Shown here: in pieces, positions 33,748-46,800 of the stretch | Numbering within the stretch: the first letter of the stretch is position 1 | Layout of the letters: the number at the start of each line of letters is the position of its first letter | Assembly: GCA_964017065.1 (NCBI GenBank) | Contig: OZ024784.1 | Location: 4,445,152 to 4,509,151, forward strand | Length of the DNA: 64,000 nucleotides | Direction: 5' to 3' | Source: Haliclona indistincta | Lineage: Eukaryota; Porifera; Demospongiae; Haplosclerida; Chalinidae | Program-made: the position numbers and the translations under genes | The notes under the pieces: model-generated | Database searches by the model: none | Told to the model about the DNA's origin: nothing | Seen by the model: only the letters and a program-made list of their open reading frames with translations

Positions 33748-36638
33748 TATGTAAATGAGTGAGTGGGCAAGTAAGTGAGTTGTGAGCATGTGTGATACTG
33801 CAGTGCATACTAACCAAACTGAGGTACATATCCGGTCACTGTTGTGTATCGGAAACACGGCACTATTTGAAAGCTGGAGAAAGATACAAATAATAGTATC
33901 AAAATAGGAAAGATAAAGAAACACATTATGTCAGAGACTCAGAGTGCCTACCATGCTAAGGAGACGCCATTCACTGTACAATTCCTATCAGCTGAATTGA
34001 TGGTGATGTTCTCCTCCATGAAGCTTGGTATGACAGTCACCATAGGAGCAGACCTGGTGAGAAAGAGTCACAACCAGGTAAGACAGTTACTAATCAAAGA
34101 GTACCTGATGCTGGTGACTAGACCTCCGCCACTTGAACCAACAGTGATGTCTGGGAAGCATAGTAAGATTTGTTCTCATAAAGTGCAAAATGAAGCTCAC
34201 CAGCATATCCATTGTTGTCTAAGTCAAGTCCGCCTGCAAGTGAGTATCCAAATCCACTGTTGTCAGGATATGAGGTGGGAGGTCTAATAACCTGCAGAGA
34301 ATATTACAATGTGACAATAGTTATTTTCTAACAAATTCTACCTGATATCCGTCCAACATGAGACCACTCTGGGTCCCTCTGAAAATAAACACTGCTCCAT
34401 TGTCTCTGAAGGGGGCTCCAACCGCAATGTCGTCAAATCCATCTCGATCAGTGTCACCAATGTTTTCCACACTCAGACCAAACCACGCCCTCTGTTGCCC
34501 TGGTAGCCTGAATTCCTGAGTGAGATTAAGCTGGGGAAAGAGATTAGATAAATTTGTTGGAGACAAGTAAAAAGAGTATTCTAGTATGGTTAAGCTTACT
34601 GGTGCAGCATTGTCCCCTGTATGTAGATAAACAAGAATGGCTCCCCTGTCTCTATTGCATAATGGGCAACCCACAACCACACTGTGCCGGCTGAAAGGAA
34701 GAGAGAAGGAAATTGAAAATGATGCTGTAAATATTATTGATTACCCATTTGCATTTTTGAAATCAATCACTGCAAAGTCAATTCCGAAATACGTGTCAGC
34801 CTGGGAAAGAGACAAAGCATTTTATGAAAAACATGGAAGAAGATTCATTTTACCCCGCCTGGTCCAGTGAGCCTTTGAATAGACAGAAATGATCCAGGCG
34901 CAGAGTTTGGAGTATTTAGAATTGTAATCTAACAAAAGAAAGGGAGATAAAACTAGAACAAAAAGAATTAAGAGAACACACCGTTCCTTGATGGTCGGCT
35001 GCTCGAGGGGCACTAACAATAACCTCTTCAAACGATCTTCCTGTGAAGTTACCAGTTTCGATATGATAACCTAATGAGACGGAAGAGGATAAAGACAGCT
35101 ATCTAGTGAGAGAAGACCTCCTTACCCAAGTACTCATCAACATTGAGACCAGACTGGGACGTAAAAGTATATTGGTCAGTGTAGGGATTTAGTTGACCAT
35201 ATCTAATCACACCAGTGGCTACCTCACCACCACGAAAATCTCCAGTACCTGATTGCGAAAAAATATTTCCAACAATGATGTTTGGTTCAGTGCCACTATC
35301 CAGCTAAAATAGTCAGAGAAGGAGCATATTAATGATTGAATAAAATTACATGACAAACCCTTCCTCTTCCAAGACCAACTCCAGAAAGAGAAAATGACGC
35401 TGTAGGAAAAATGTAATGTAGTTCCTGTGAGCACTATGTAGGCCACACATTTACTGGTGATTTATAAAACATGACAAAAAAAGATAAATTGTGTGCAAAA
35501 TTTCACACGCGCATTATTTGCAGAACAAAAACATGTTGGACAAGTAAACGAGAAAAGTCTAAACGGTGTTGTAGAAACTAAGTATTAACTTTCATACTCT
35601 GATTGAGGTACCCGTCTTCCTGAATAGCTCATTCATGCGTGACAACGTGCAATTATTAGATCGCACAAGTTTCATTTGTCCTGTACTGTATTCACGATTG
35701 TAAATTAATTTTACAAGCTCAGTATCTACTGCCAAATGTGTCTACAAAATTTCATCAAAGATTGTACTGTCCTATGAAAGAAATGTACTCACAATCAATA
35801 AACTGATAGGGTGTAGTTGAACTGTTAAAGTCTTGAGGTAAGTCTACACAACGTCCACTGGTTACTGACTCATCTGCATCACTTGTGAGCATAGTAGTCG
35901 AAAACACAAATAATGGAGCACATGCCTGAAGAGAGAGAGAGAGAGAAAAGTGAGCATGTGATTGAGAAACTAAACATACCACAACTCGATCTTCAAAGCT
36001 TCTGATGTTAAATCCCATCTTTTGACCAACATAAAATTTGTCTGCTTGCGCTACCACTTTACTTGATATTGGAAAAAGATTCATAGCTGAAGCTGAAGAG
36101 AGGAATACTCATTAAGTTTAAGTTATTAAACCAGTATATACTGTCAGTAATTAGTTAGAAGGACTGGGTGTGGCTACACACAAGAGTAATTGGTCGACTG
36201 AACTAAATGGCAATTTCCATGGTTTTTAGTCATACAGCAGTTTTATTACTTCTTGCAATGGTAAAGTGTGAACCGTACGTAGAGCGTAGACCAACACATG
36301 GATCACTAATGTGTTAAAATTCCATTAAGTCTTTGATCATGCTCTATTGTGAGTATAAATATCAGTGACTTGAAAACCGCTGTACCATGGAAATTGCTAG
36401 AACCTTAACCTCATACCAGATCCAATGGACTGATTTTCACTTGATGAGTTAATGATGGTTTTCACTTGAAACTTGTTCATGCAGAACACTACAAGTACAT
36501 TCGCTAATTTGTGCTCACTATTACGAGAGTTGAATGCTAGTTGTCTTGTGCAGTTAGCTTGATGCTGCAATGGACACTCCCATACTGATCCCTGTACAAT
36601 ACCAGCTACTGTGTCTTTTGGAGCTCCAGCAAGAACGC

Positions 36639-36720
<82 letters not shown>

Positions 36721-37496
36721 TACTTGATTGGATTATAATGTAAGTCTGTCAACACACAACAGACAAGCATTATCGAGACAAGCTGTGAGCAAGTGTTGTG
36801 CAACAGTAGCCACTGAACTGCATATCATCACTTGGCTTCTAGAACACACATCACACATTCCACACTAGCCCTGCACTGCTATATTACCACAGGAATCCAC
36901 TACCAAGCAGCAATGACACAGATGAATAAATATGACATTGGTAGATAATTATGTCATATAATGGTAAAGGCATACCACTAACATGGCATGCAGCATGTAC
37001 ACACAACCACCCACAACCAACTGGCACACACTGACACTAGTATCTACACAGCAAAGCAGCTCTAGTCATAACAACAGCCCTTATACTAGGTGAGACAGTG
37101 ACTGAATGTGACAACACACAATCATTAGATCAAAATGACATGTCTTATACACCCTACATGTGAAAATATACACGTTAGTCTAATCATAGTTTTGATCTCT
37201 GCAAGCTACAATTCCTCATCACTCCAACTCCTCATTTGTAACAGTATTGAAGAAAATTTGGGGAACACTTATCGATACTGCATGAATTGATGTACACGAT
37301 GTACAGGCATGGCTCACATTTTTCGTCCATCAGAGAACTCGTGTTGTTCTACAGAGAATCCAAACAGCGCATCTGTAGGTAGTCCGCTCTCTACTATAGT
37401 CGGCACTAGAGTGTCCAGGTTATAGCAGTAAGTCGACGAGAACCATACAACCATTGCAAACAGCAGAGAACTAATCAGATGACTCAGGAACGCCAT
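30866..37496 (-). CDS. Integrin alpha subunit
   Basis: A many-exon gene starting at ATG 37496 with a signal peptide (MAFLSHLISSLLFAMVVW) followed by YNLDT, the usual mature start. FG-GAP beta-propeller repeats follow, with VLAGAP, ACAPLFVF, VIVSAPRAAD, DTDRDGFDDIAVGAP and DLDNNGYADITVGSSG; the last two carry calcium-binding loops. Thigh/calf-like exons run through about 31600-34100. A membrane helix (WVIIIGIVGGLLLLLLILLI, about 31450-31530) precedes a Gln/Glu-rich tail of about 90 residues ending at 30866. The usual GFFKR after the helix is not recognisable; the sequence there is MFGKFGRDQY. No I-domain is seen. Exon joins between about 35440 and 35830 are unresolved, so a small exon may be missed. 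It would pair with a beta subunit for matrix adhesion. Confidence 0.85.
33674..33744. repeat. (GA)n microsatellite, CT on the gene strand, at an integrin splice acceptor
   Basis: About 70 bp of pure GA ends directly at an exon. On the gene strand the (CT)n tract runs into CCAG/CTATACAG and acts as the polypyrimidine tract. Confidence 0.85.
36235..36382. mobile_element. Second copy of the CAGCGGTTTTATTAC MITE, in an integrin intron
   Basis: The 148-bp element begins CAGCAGTTTTATTACTTCTTGCAA and ends AAAACCGCTG, with TA at 36233-36234 and 36383-36384. Its interior shares ATGATCAAAGACTTAATGG-like sequence with the copy at 23950, partly deleted and in the other orientation. Confidence 0.8.
36641..36718. 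repeat. (GA)n microsatellite at integrin exon 2 acceptor
   Basis: About 78 bp of uninterrupted AG/GA. On the gene strand it is (CT)n immediately followed by TTAG and the exon encoding VLAGAP. Confidence 0.88.
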
Positions 37497-37804
37497 GACG
37501 ATCACAACAACTCGCAAGAAGAATCGGTACCCACCTGCACTCGCGCCTCCCTGTATAATTGCACTACTAAAAATACGATCCAATGAAATTAGGAGTTGAG
37601 CAATGAATATAATTACAAATCGCGCGCTGGGAATAAACACATGCGTTTTGTGATAACTGTTGCATTGCTTCGTACAATAGAAAGAGACTGTGAATAATAA
37701 TTATAATATAGATTGAAGCTAGTTAATAATTCTAAACAGATGCAGGCTTGGTTTCAATATTCTATGCTCTGATGTGAAAACATCATGTACAGCTGGAGGA
37801 TTAG
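37497..37804. promoter_or_regulatory. Short spacer between golgin 3' end and integrin start
   Basis: Both genes are on the minus strand, so 308 bp must hold the golgin 3' UTR and the integrin promoter. No TATA-like motif stands out. Confidence 0.35.
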
Positions 37805-40800
37805 CTATGACGGAAATGCTGAGTTCAGTTCTCGTTTTTGTTCGTCAGTGAATCGTGCTAGAGCAGCGATGACCTTCCTGAGCTGAAACTGCTGTTTTCC
37901 CATCATGTACTGGAAGAGAACATTGCGGAAGAACTACAGAAGAGAGAGGAGAGAGTTATGACCTCTCGAATCACAACTACTATAGTACAAACTCACAGAA
38001 TACACAATGAGTGGGTTGAACATGGATATGTTGATAGAGCAATACTTGTTATTTTATTGCTAATTAAAGAAACACTGCCAATACCAGGTCTGTTGGCACA
38101 GAAGCACTGAGAAAACTCGTGCGTCGCTACTGTATATGGATAGTGTTTTCAGGTTCTACATGCATGTATTATTTTCAGGATCATTAGCTATTATGTGTAT
38201 ATAGCAGTGTTTACTACTGTAAATCTATACAGCATTGGTTTGTAGTAAACACTCAAGGTTAATCTTTGATTGATCACTTTCACAAACTTTTCATTAAGTG
38301 ACATACCAACATTTGGTCGGCTACTTCAGAGACAAGATATAGTGTCGCTTGTTAACAGACAAGGTAGTAAGTATCCTTTATAGAAAGGTGTCTGAGATCA
38401 TGAAGCTAACATGCAGTTCATAACAGATAAATATGTGTTATATGTGTTCACATGGACTAGTTACAAAGGCTCATCATGGTTACTACCAATAGACCACCAT
38501 TTCCATAGCCAGTGAGTAATTCAATAGCTATGGCAATAAGTCATGAATCCAGTATCAACTGGTTTCCTGTTATGTTGCTTCATTCCAGTTCCTTACTACA
38601 CCCATTACTTAACCCGCCACACCCATATAACTTGGCTAGCAGTGCATTATACTGTGACACAGACTAAACAAAGGGACTGTTTGAAGCACATGCAAGAGTG
38701 TGATTCCATACAAAATTCTAATGCACAAAATAAATATGATTTCATACAGTAGTACCAAGAATACACAAAATATGCATTAGGAATTAACTACATGTATTAG
38801 CTGTGTAATTAGACTACAGTAATAATGGCTTCATGAGTGAAACCTCACAATGCAGGTGGTCATGTTGTAAGTACTTGTTGTGTACAGTTGGACATGTCAT
38901 TACTAACCTCAAACTCTGCCCCATGTGGTTCCTGTTCTAATGTAATGTCTTTAGAAGGTGTATCTGGCAAAGGAGGCGCATACTGTCTGGTTGGAGTAAG
39001 AGGTGTGCTGGGGGTGGTTTGGGACTGCTGTGGGAAAAAATAAACAACTTTCATCTGTCACCTCAGTCTCACCTGCAGGTTCTTTATTTCAAGGTGAAGC
39101 TTTTCTTTCTCAGACTCACTGCTCTTCAATGCTTGTCTGTACTCACACACGATCCCTTCTAATCTAAAATGAAAGACAAACACTAGTATGTTGGCATAGT
39201 TGCCAGTGTCTAGCTTGTGTTGAACACATGTATTCACCATACACAGATTATACGTATAGTGACTGTACTGTGCACTTCCCAAGTCAACATTATGTACCTT
39301 TGTCCCAAACAACTAATGACCTTGTTTAGTACAGGGAAGGTATTACAGTTCCCACCCTCTCCCTCTTACCTTGCAATGCCTTCACGTGATGCACCAGCAG
39401 TACATGTATCTGTTGACTCTTCAAGCCTCTTCAACTCTGCTCTATGCTTTTCTTTCACATCCTCCATCTCCTTGCAGTGACTTGCCACAAGCTCTGCCTT
39501 TAACCTCTCCCAATTATTGCTAGCATGGGATCGTTCTTCTTGCTCTATTTGTTGTCTCACTGCCTCCATTTCTATCTCATGCCCGTGCTGCAACTGAACA
39601 AGCTGTTCCTCTAGTCTCTTCATTTTGTCTCCTTCAGCTAGAGCACTATCACGAGCAGCCTGGGTCTTAGCTTTTGCTGCATTTAATGCTTTTTTCATAG
39701 AGGCCATGTTAGAGGTGTATTGCTGTTCTGCAAGAGATAGTTCCTCTTGATGGGAAGAAATAAGGCCCTCACTCTTTGCAGCCAACTTAGCAGAATCTTC
39801 CATGATCTGTTGGCGTTGTTCAGCTAGGCGCTGCTCTATTTCCATCTCCTTTTCTTGCAAAGCAGCTTGATGTTCCTTTACAACTGACCTCAACTGATCT
39901 TGTGCTTCTTTCTTTACTGAGGCAATGACCTGTTCATTGTTTTCCTGGGTCTTAGACACGTGACTTTCAAGCTCAGATATTCTGACATTTCCATGTTGCT
40001 TTTCTCTGTTCCTTTCTTCTTCCATTGAAGCAAGCTGCTGCTGCAGTTGTTCAATCTGTGAGGCAAGTTCCTCGAGGCGTGTCTTCAGTGATGCTTCTCT
40101 CTCTTCACACATCTTCATTTCTTGGCTGTGATCTTCGACCAGCTTTCCTCTCTCTGTGTTCATTGTCCACAGCATCTCCTCTAGTTTAGTTCTCCACTGC
40201 TCCTCTGTCCTGTTTTGTTTTTTCTCAGCTGATCTTAGTTTCTTCTGGAGAGCATTCACCTCCACAAACTGCTGATCATCAAGTGCAGACAACTTTTGCT
40301 CAACCTCAGCTTTGGCAGCTTGTAAATCAGAAACTTCGGACCTTAATTCTTCTTCTCTTTCACTACTTTGTTGAGTAAATTTTTCGTGCTGAAGTTGATG
40401 TTCCTGTAGATTTCTCTCAAGAGATTCTATCTGATGCAACAAGGATTCCACCTTCTCTGCAAGTTCATCTCTCTCTTGAGTAATGGATGACACCTGCTGC
40501 TTGGTCTCAGACAGGTTGGACTGTAGTCTGCTAGCCTCTTCCTCTGATGCTCTTAGCTGTGCTTTGTGTTTTTCCTCAATCATTGTTTTACTGGCTTGTA
40601 ATCGAGTAACTTCAAGTTGAGCGGATCGAAGTTGTTTTCGTAAGTCATCTTTTTCGGTTGCAATAGAATGAAGGGTTTGCTCAGATTGTTTCTGTGCTTC
40701 CAAAGCATCTACGGCAGTCTTTCTCTTTGTCTCTGCCTCTTCAAGCTGTGCTGTTAGCTGTTTCTTCAAAGCAGCTAGTCTAGTTTCTGCTCTTTTCTTG

Positions 40801-43800
40801 ATCTCAGCTCGAATTGATGCCTTCTCTTCATCTAATGAAGCTACTTTTGCTTGAAGAGCTTCATCTTTCTCTCTCACCAACAGCTCTAGTTCTTGTTTTC
40901 TTGCTGTTTCACTATGAAGAGAAGTCTGCAGTGTCTCACACTTTTTCTTCCACTCGTTCTCAGATGCTTTACTGGCTTGGAGAGAGGATTCATGTTGCTG
41001 TAGCTGAGCAGATACAGCTGAAGAATTATCTTTTTGTGCTAGTAATAGATTCTGTTGTTTTTGCTGCAGTCCTTCAATTTCTTTCTTAAGTTGACCTCTC
41101 TCAGAGCTCAGCTCTTGAAGCTCGGACTCAAGCTTATCTACTTTCTTCTGGCATGCTCCCTCGACCTCTCTGAGGTTTTGTTCATGGTGCTTTTTAGTTT
41201 CTATGGTGGTTTCATTGTGCTTCATATCCACCGTCTTAAGTTCTTCCTCGTGACCTGCCTTTAACTGGACCAGCATTTCTTTATGCTCAGCTATGGTTTG
41301 AGCTAGTTTCTCATCCATAGTAATTTGAAGTTTTTCGATCTTTGCTGACCATTCTTTTTGAAGCTCCTCCTTCTCGGATTTTAGTCTGTCAGCTGTGGAT
41401 TTTACCTGCTCCTCTGTTTGTGCAACTGCTACTTCGTGTTTACTCTTAAGCTGCTGAAGCTTCTCTGAAAATTTTTTCTTCAAAGTACTAGCTGTCTCCC
41501 TTTCTGAAGTTAACTCCTCAGCATGCTTCTCCTTCATACGATTCAGTTCCTCCTCATGGGAGAGCCTGACCTGTTCCAACTGGCTTCTACTAGTTTCTTC
41601 AACTTGCTTAACCTGTAACTCTAAATCTTGTACCTGTTTCTGAAGACTTTGAGTAGATAGTGATTGCTCTGTATTTAATTTAGAAATACGATCATTTTCC
41701 TCCTCTTTTAGCTTTCTAGTAACTTCGTTCACCATCTTCTGCCCTTCTGCCTTCAAAGCTTCCTCGTGTGCCTTCAAAGCTTCCCCATGTGCTTTCAACG
41801 CTTCCTCGTGTTCATGCTTCATTTGCTGTAACTTTTGAGTGTATTTCTTTCTCAAAATTTCTGAAGTCTCTTTTTTGGTCTTCTCTTTTGCAGTCTCTAC
41901 CTCCTTTTGTAGTTGAGTCATGTGCTCACTCTGAGCTTGTCCAAGTGCTGACCTGTGTTGAGCAGTTTCTGCTTTCATAGACTCTTGAAGCGTCTGTGTC
42001 TCGTTGACTAACTGTTCATTTTGTGTTTTTAAAACTGCTAGCTGAGCTTCTAGACTTACAAGTTGTTCTACCTGTGCTTTAAACTTGCTAATCTGCCCAT
42101 TCATTTCCTCTAGTTGCTGCTGGTGGATGTGTGATGCTGCAGATGCATCGTCAGAAAGCTGAATAACTCTTTCTTTTTCATGCTGCAATTGGCGAAAAGA
42201 ATCTTCAAGTTCAGCCTGGTGCCTGTTTTTCAACTGAGCTATTTCCTCGCTCTTTGTCTGCAAAAGCTCTCTTTCCGTCTGCTGCTCAGCCTTGGATACA
42301 GACAGCAACTCATTGAGTTCTTTGTTCTTTTCTGCTATTTGTAGGTTAGCCTCTTTTAGTTTACCAGCCTGCTGCTCTAATTGAATAACTTTATCTGACT
42401 GAGTTTTCACTTGACTAGATAGCTCTTGCTGGTGAGATTTTTGGTCTTTTTCAGCCTCCTGTAATCGAGTTTGCAAAGCCAATAGCTCATCTTTCTGTTG
42501 TTTGTGAGTAGTTTGTGCCTTCTTTAAGGCGCTTTCTACATTGTTCTTAGCTGCCGACAACTCCTCCAGTTGAGATTTAAGCTCAGCTATGGTCTGATGT
42601 GAGCTTGCTCTTTCTTGTTCCATGTCTTGTTTGTGCTTTCTTTGAACCTTCTCTTGCCAAGAGGTAAGCTCCTCTTTGTGCCTAGTTAAAGTTGCCTTGT
42701 GTTCAGCAACCAATCTTTGATGTGTGCTGCTCAGAGTGTCATGCTCTGCTTGCAGCTGACCATAGCGATCATGCTGTGAGTCTAGTTGAGATCTCAACTC
42801 TGCTGTCACTTTCCCTACTTCTTCAGCCTTACCTGAGCTCAGAGCATCCACTTCAGCTTGGTGAGAATGAAGTGCAGATTGGTACTGGTTCTGAAGTGCT
42901 TCTAAACGAGATGTGAGCCCAGTAACCTGATTCTTCAGCTCGCCAATGTTTTCCTCCAGTACTGATTCTGCTTGCTTGGCCTCTGTAGATACCTTCTGCA
43001 GCTTATGTTCATGGTCATCAGCCATCGACTGCAGTGCCTTCGCATGGGCTTCTCTCATCTGTTGCTGTTCTGATGTTCCTGCTATCTTCAAAGAATCGAC
43101 CTCTTTTTTGTGAACCTCTTGCAAGTTGGCAAGCTCTGTGGCATGGGTCGAGTGTAGTGATTCCTCCTGCTGCTGTAGCTCTCTCTTCAAACTCTGACAC
43201 ACATCATTAACTCTTTGCAACTCTTGTTGATGATGTGTTTGAACCTCTTCCAACCTTGCCTCCGTAACCTTCAGCAATTCTTCTGTTTTTGTCTTTTGGT
43301 CAGTAGCGTCAGCTAAAGCTGTCCTTGCTGCATCAATGCTATGTGATGTTTCTGTCCGATCTTTTGATGCAGCTTCCTTCTCTGCCTTGAGTGCTTGTTG
43401 AAGCTGCTTTAGTTTAGCAACCAGTTGCTTCTTGTCGGCAGTTGCTCGATCCATTAGTGCCTTGTGTTCTACTATAAGCTTTTCCTCCTTTGCATTTTGT
43501 TCTGAACGAAGCTTAGCTAACTCTTCTTGGTGTGATTGGACGGCAGTGGTTAGCTTTGTTTCTGATTCAACAGCCTTCTCTTCCAGACTACGTGACAAAG
43601 CTTTGTGTTTATCTGTCATATCTTGTAGCTGACTTTTGAACTCAGCTACAATTTCTGCCTTTTGAGTTTCTGCATCAGAAAGTTTGGCTTGGCAAGCCTT
43701 TATTTGTGTTGCCAGGCCATTGTTTGTTTTCTCGATTTCCCTCAATTTTTGTTCTGCTTGTTGCAGTTTGTCATACTGAGACCCAGTGTCACTCTTAAGA

Positions 43801-46800
43801 GCACTATGAGCAGTACGCAATGTCTCTACTTCAACCATTGCTGTTTTCTTCTCTTTCTCCATTGATGCAATTTGATCATTGAGCAAACTAACTTCCTTAT
43901 CGAGCTGCCTCTTGGTCTCCTGCAAGTGTTGTAGCTCAGTGTGATGCTCTTTTTGTAAATCTGTAACTTGTCGAGAGTAACGTGACAATGCCAACTCCTG
44001 CTCTGCCATCTTGGACTTCAGCTGCTTCATCGCATCCTCAGCAGTCACCAACTTCTTTTCCTTGCTAGCTACCTGACTATGAAGCTCTTTTGTTTCTTCA
44101 ACATGACCACTAAGAGCTGCTTTGAGGTCTGCATTCTCAGATTTCAAGGTCTCAATAGTCTCAACTTGTTTTCTAGATGCAGTTTTTGTAGTATCAAGAA
44201 GTTGCGATAGCTTTAGTAGTTCTTTTTGTTTTTCTTCAAGTTGTTGAGAGAGTTGCTCATTGGTGCCATCTGTCTGTTCCTGATGAGACTGTACAGCAGC
44301 AGCAGTAGGAGATGAGGAAGAGGATGACTCTGTGTTAGTCTGATGAAAATACAAATTATAAATAATATTAACCAGGATAAGAACAAATTCTATGAATTTA
44401 TCATAACACATAAACAAACTGATTTAATACCCAATACATCTATATCAGAGTCCATTAAGACACAAACCTACTAACTAGTTGTCTATCTACACTACCAATC
44501 ATTAGCTGTTTCCTGTTCCCACAAACCACCAGTCAAGAACATTAGTCTTTGTAAACTCAGAGTTTACTCTCCTCTACCACAACAGCCAACAAACACAGCT
44601 TTATCAATACCATAAAATCCATCAAAACAACATTATGGCACCAGAAGCACTCAAGAGACTAACTATAGACCATTATCAATGTAAACATGTAACATCAATG
44701 GGTCGCTTAAACTGAAGGCAACATGACATTATGACCTGCTCACAGATAACAGAACACTGCCATTAGACATTATTCTATTGTACTATAATATACTAAAATT
44801 AGTAGTTTGAGGAGGTCACACTTTGTTCATGTCTAGACAATCAAAGAGTGTTTGCTTGTGCACAATCACAGACAAACACAACATCTGGAGGAAAACTGAT
44901 GAGCAACCCAACACAGCACTTCCCTACCAGCACTAGTTTACTATTACCATTATTGACGCTTGTACAAACTGCGACTGTTAGTATGGTCCGTCAATACAAA
45001 CGCAAAACAATGTTGTGACATGTCGAGGAAGAAACAACACACAATACATGTACATTGATTTATAACACTGACCTTATCGTGCACTGCACGTTTCTTCAGT
45101 TCTCGATTCAAGAGAGCCTTCTCTTGCTGCAGCTGTTGTATCTTCTCCCTCGCCAGCTTCAGCCAATCCTTGTACTTTACGAGGTTAGCTTCAAGCGTTG
45201 TGACCTAGTGGATTGATAAAATCAGTTGACGTGGATGTTCCAATATACATTTCAATCACTCCATCACCCATTACAATTCCTTATAGCTGACTAAGCTAGG
45301 GCAAATTATATAATGAGTACGCAGTCTTGTAGTTGCTTGTAGTCACAGTGTCTACACACTTCTTCTGGTTGATACTTTGTGTTGCACAACCACTTGACAA
45401 GGTTAGCTGACAACTGAAACACAGCAGCTACCACCTTTAGTTTAGGAGTGAGAGATAGATCAACTAGGAGTTGCAAACTGACGGAACAGTTTAGCAGCAC
45501 ATAAGATGCACCCAAACATAGTTGGCAATGTCTTATGCTAATGTGACCTCAATCCAAAAAGCAACACCTGACCTAATAGGCTTGTGACATCATGCCCAAA
45601 ACAAAATGAACATCAAAAGACTTCCAAAGAAATGACCAATTTATCAGAAAAATCAAGACTATGAATATGATTGTGTGCATGAATATCAGATCATAAAGTA
45701 TTGGATCATGCTTCCAGCTAAATAAAATATTTAGAGTCAAGCAACTCAAGAAGACCAGACAGTATTTGTAGTAAACATTACGGAAACAGTCCAAACAGAA
45801 AATCAGACAAAACAAGATTCTTGCTTCTATGTTAGAACTGTATTAAGTTGATGCATCCAGTATCTAGCTAGCAAAATGTTCACATTTTGAATTCCATGGT
45901 ACAAATTTGTGCTACAACAGGCAAAAATCATGCTTAGAGTGGGCACGCCCAATTCTTCATGCACAAAATTTTTACATCTCTTATAAAGTATCACATATCA
46001 AAGAAGGCAATTAGACCACACAGATTCACTACTCTTTGATGCAGTGTCAACAGGCACTTACTATGCATGCATCAAAGACAGTCATTCCCTAAATTGCACA
46101 CAACCAGCAAGCTTGGCTATTATGTGCTTTAGAGTGAGTGAGTGAGTGAGTGAGTGAGTGAGTGAGTGAGTGAGTGAGTGAGTGAGTGAGTGAGTGAGTG
46201 AGTTAGTGAGTGTGCATAGCTGTGCTTACTTTAGCACTGCTCTCAGACTCCAGGTGGGCATGTTGTCCCTCTGATTAGAAAAAGACAGAAAACAGAAGAC
46301 AGCTGGTAAACCAACATGCAACATAGTGTCACAGACAATCATTCATCAAATTCGGACCCAAAACAAATAGACATGTTTATTCTATTATAGAACTCCAACA
46401 TAGACTATCATATGACCAATGGAGTGAATAGGATGTATACAGACCATCAAATCAAAACACTACCACCCCTGTAAACAGAAAGAAGCACATTTTATTATCA
46501 ACAGCTACTGTACATGAGCTGCCGATATTTCTATACATGGAAAGCAGCTCATTAGCAAGTGTAGTGGTGTCAATTTACAGACATTCTGATAATTGGTGAT
46601 AGGGACAGTTAAGGCATAATCACAGAGAGTAGTGGATTGCTGCTTTGGGTAAACCAGTCCTTATAAATTTGAAGACCACTTTATTCAATGCGCGGTTGCC
46701 AACAACTGGTTGTACCCACTAATGATGACTGCATGCATGAAGCGCAGCAAGCCCAGAGCATGCACATGTCTCATATTCGAGCACTAATATCATTGCAATG

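Noticed and set aside
33481..33924. Frames with long LSLSLS or REREREs
   Set aside because: They are translations of the (GA)n microsatellite.
40814..43865. Several plus-strand frames of 60-90 residues
   Set aside because: Shadows of the 4,970-nt golgin coiled-coil exon.
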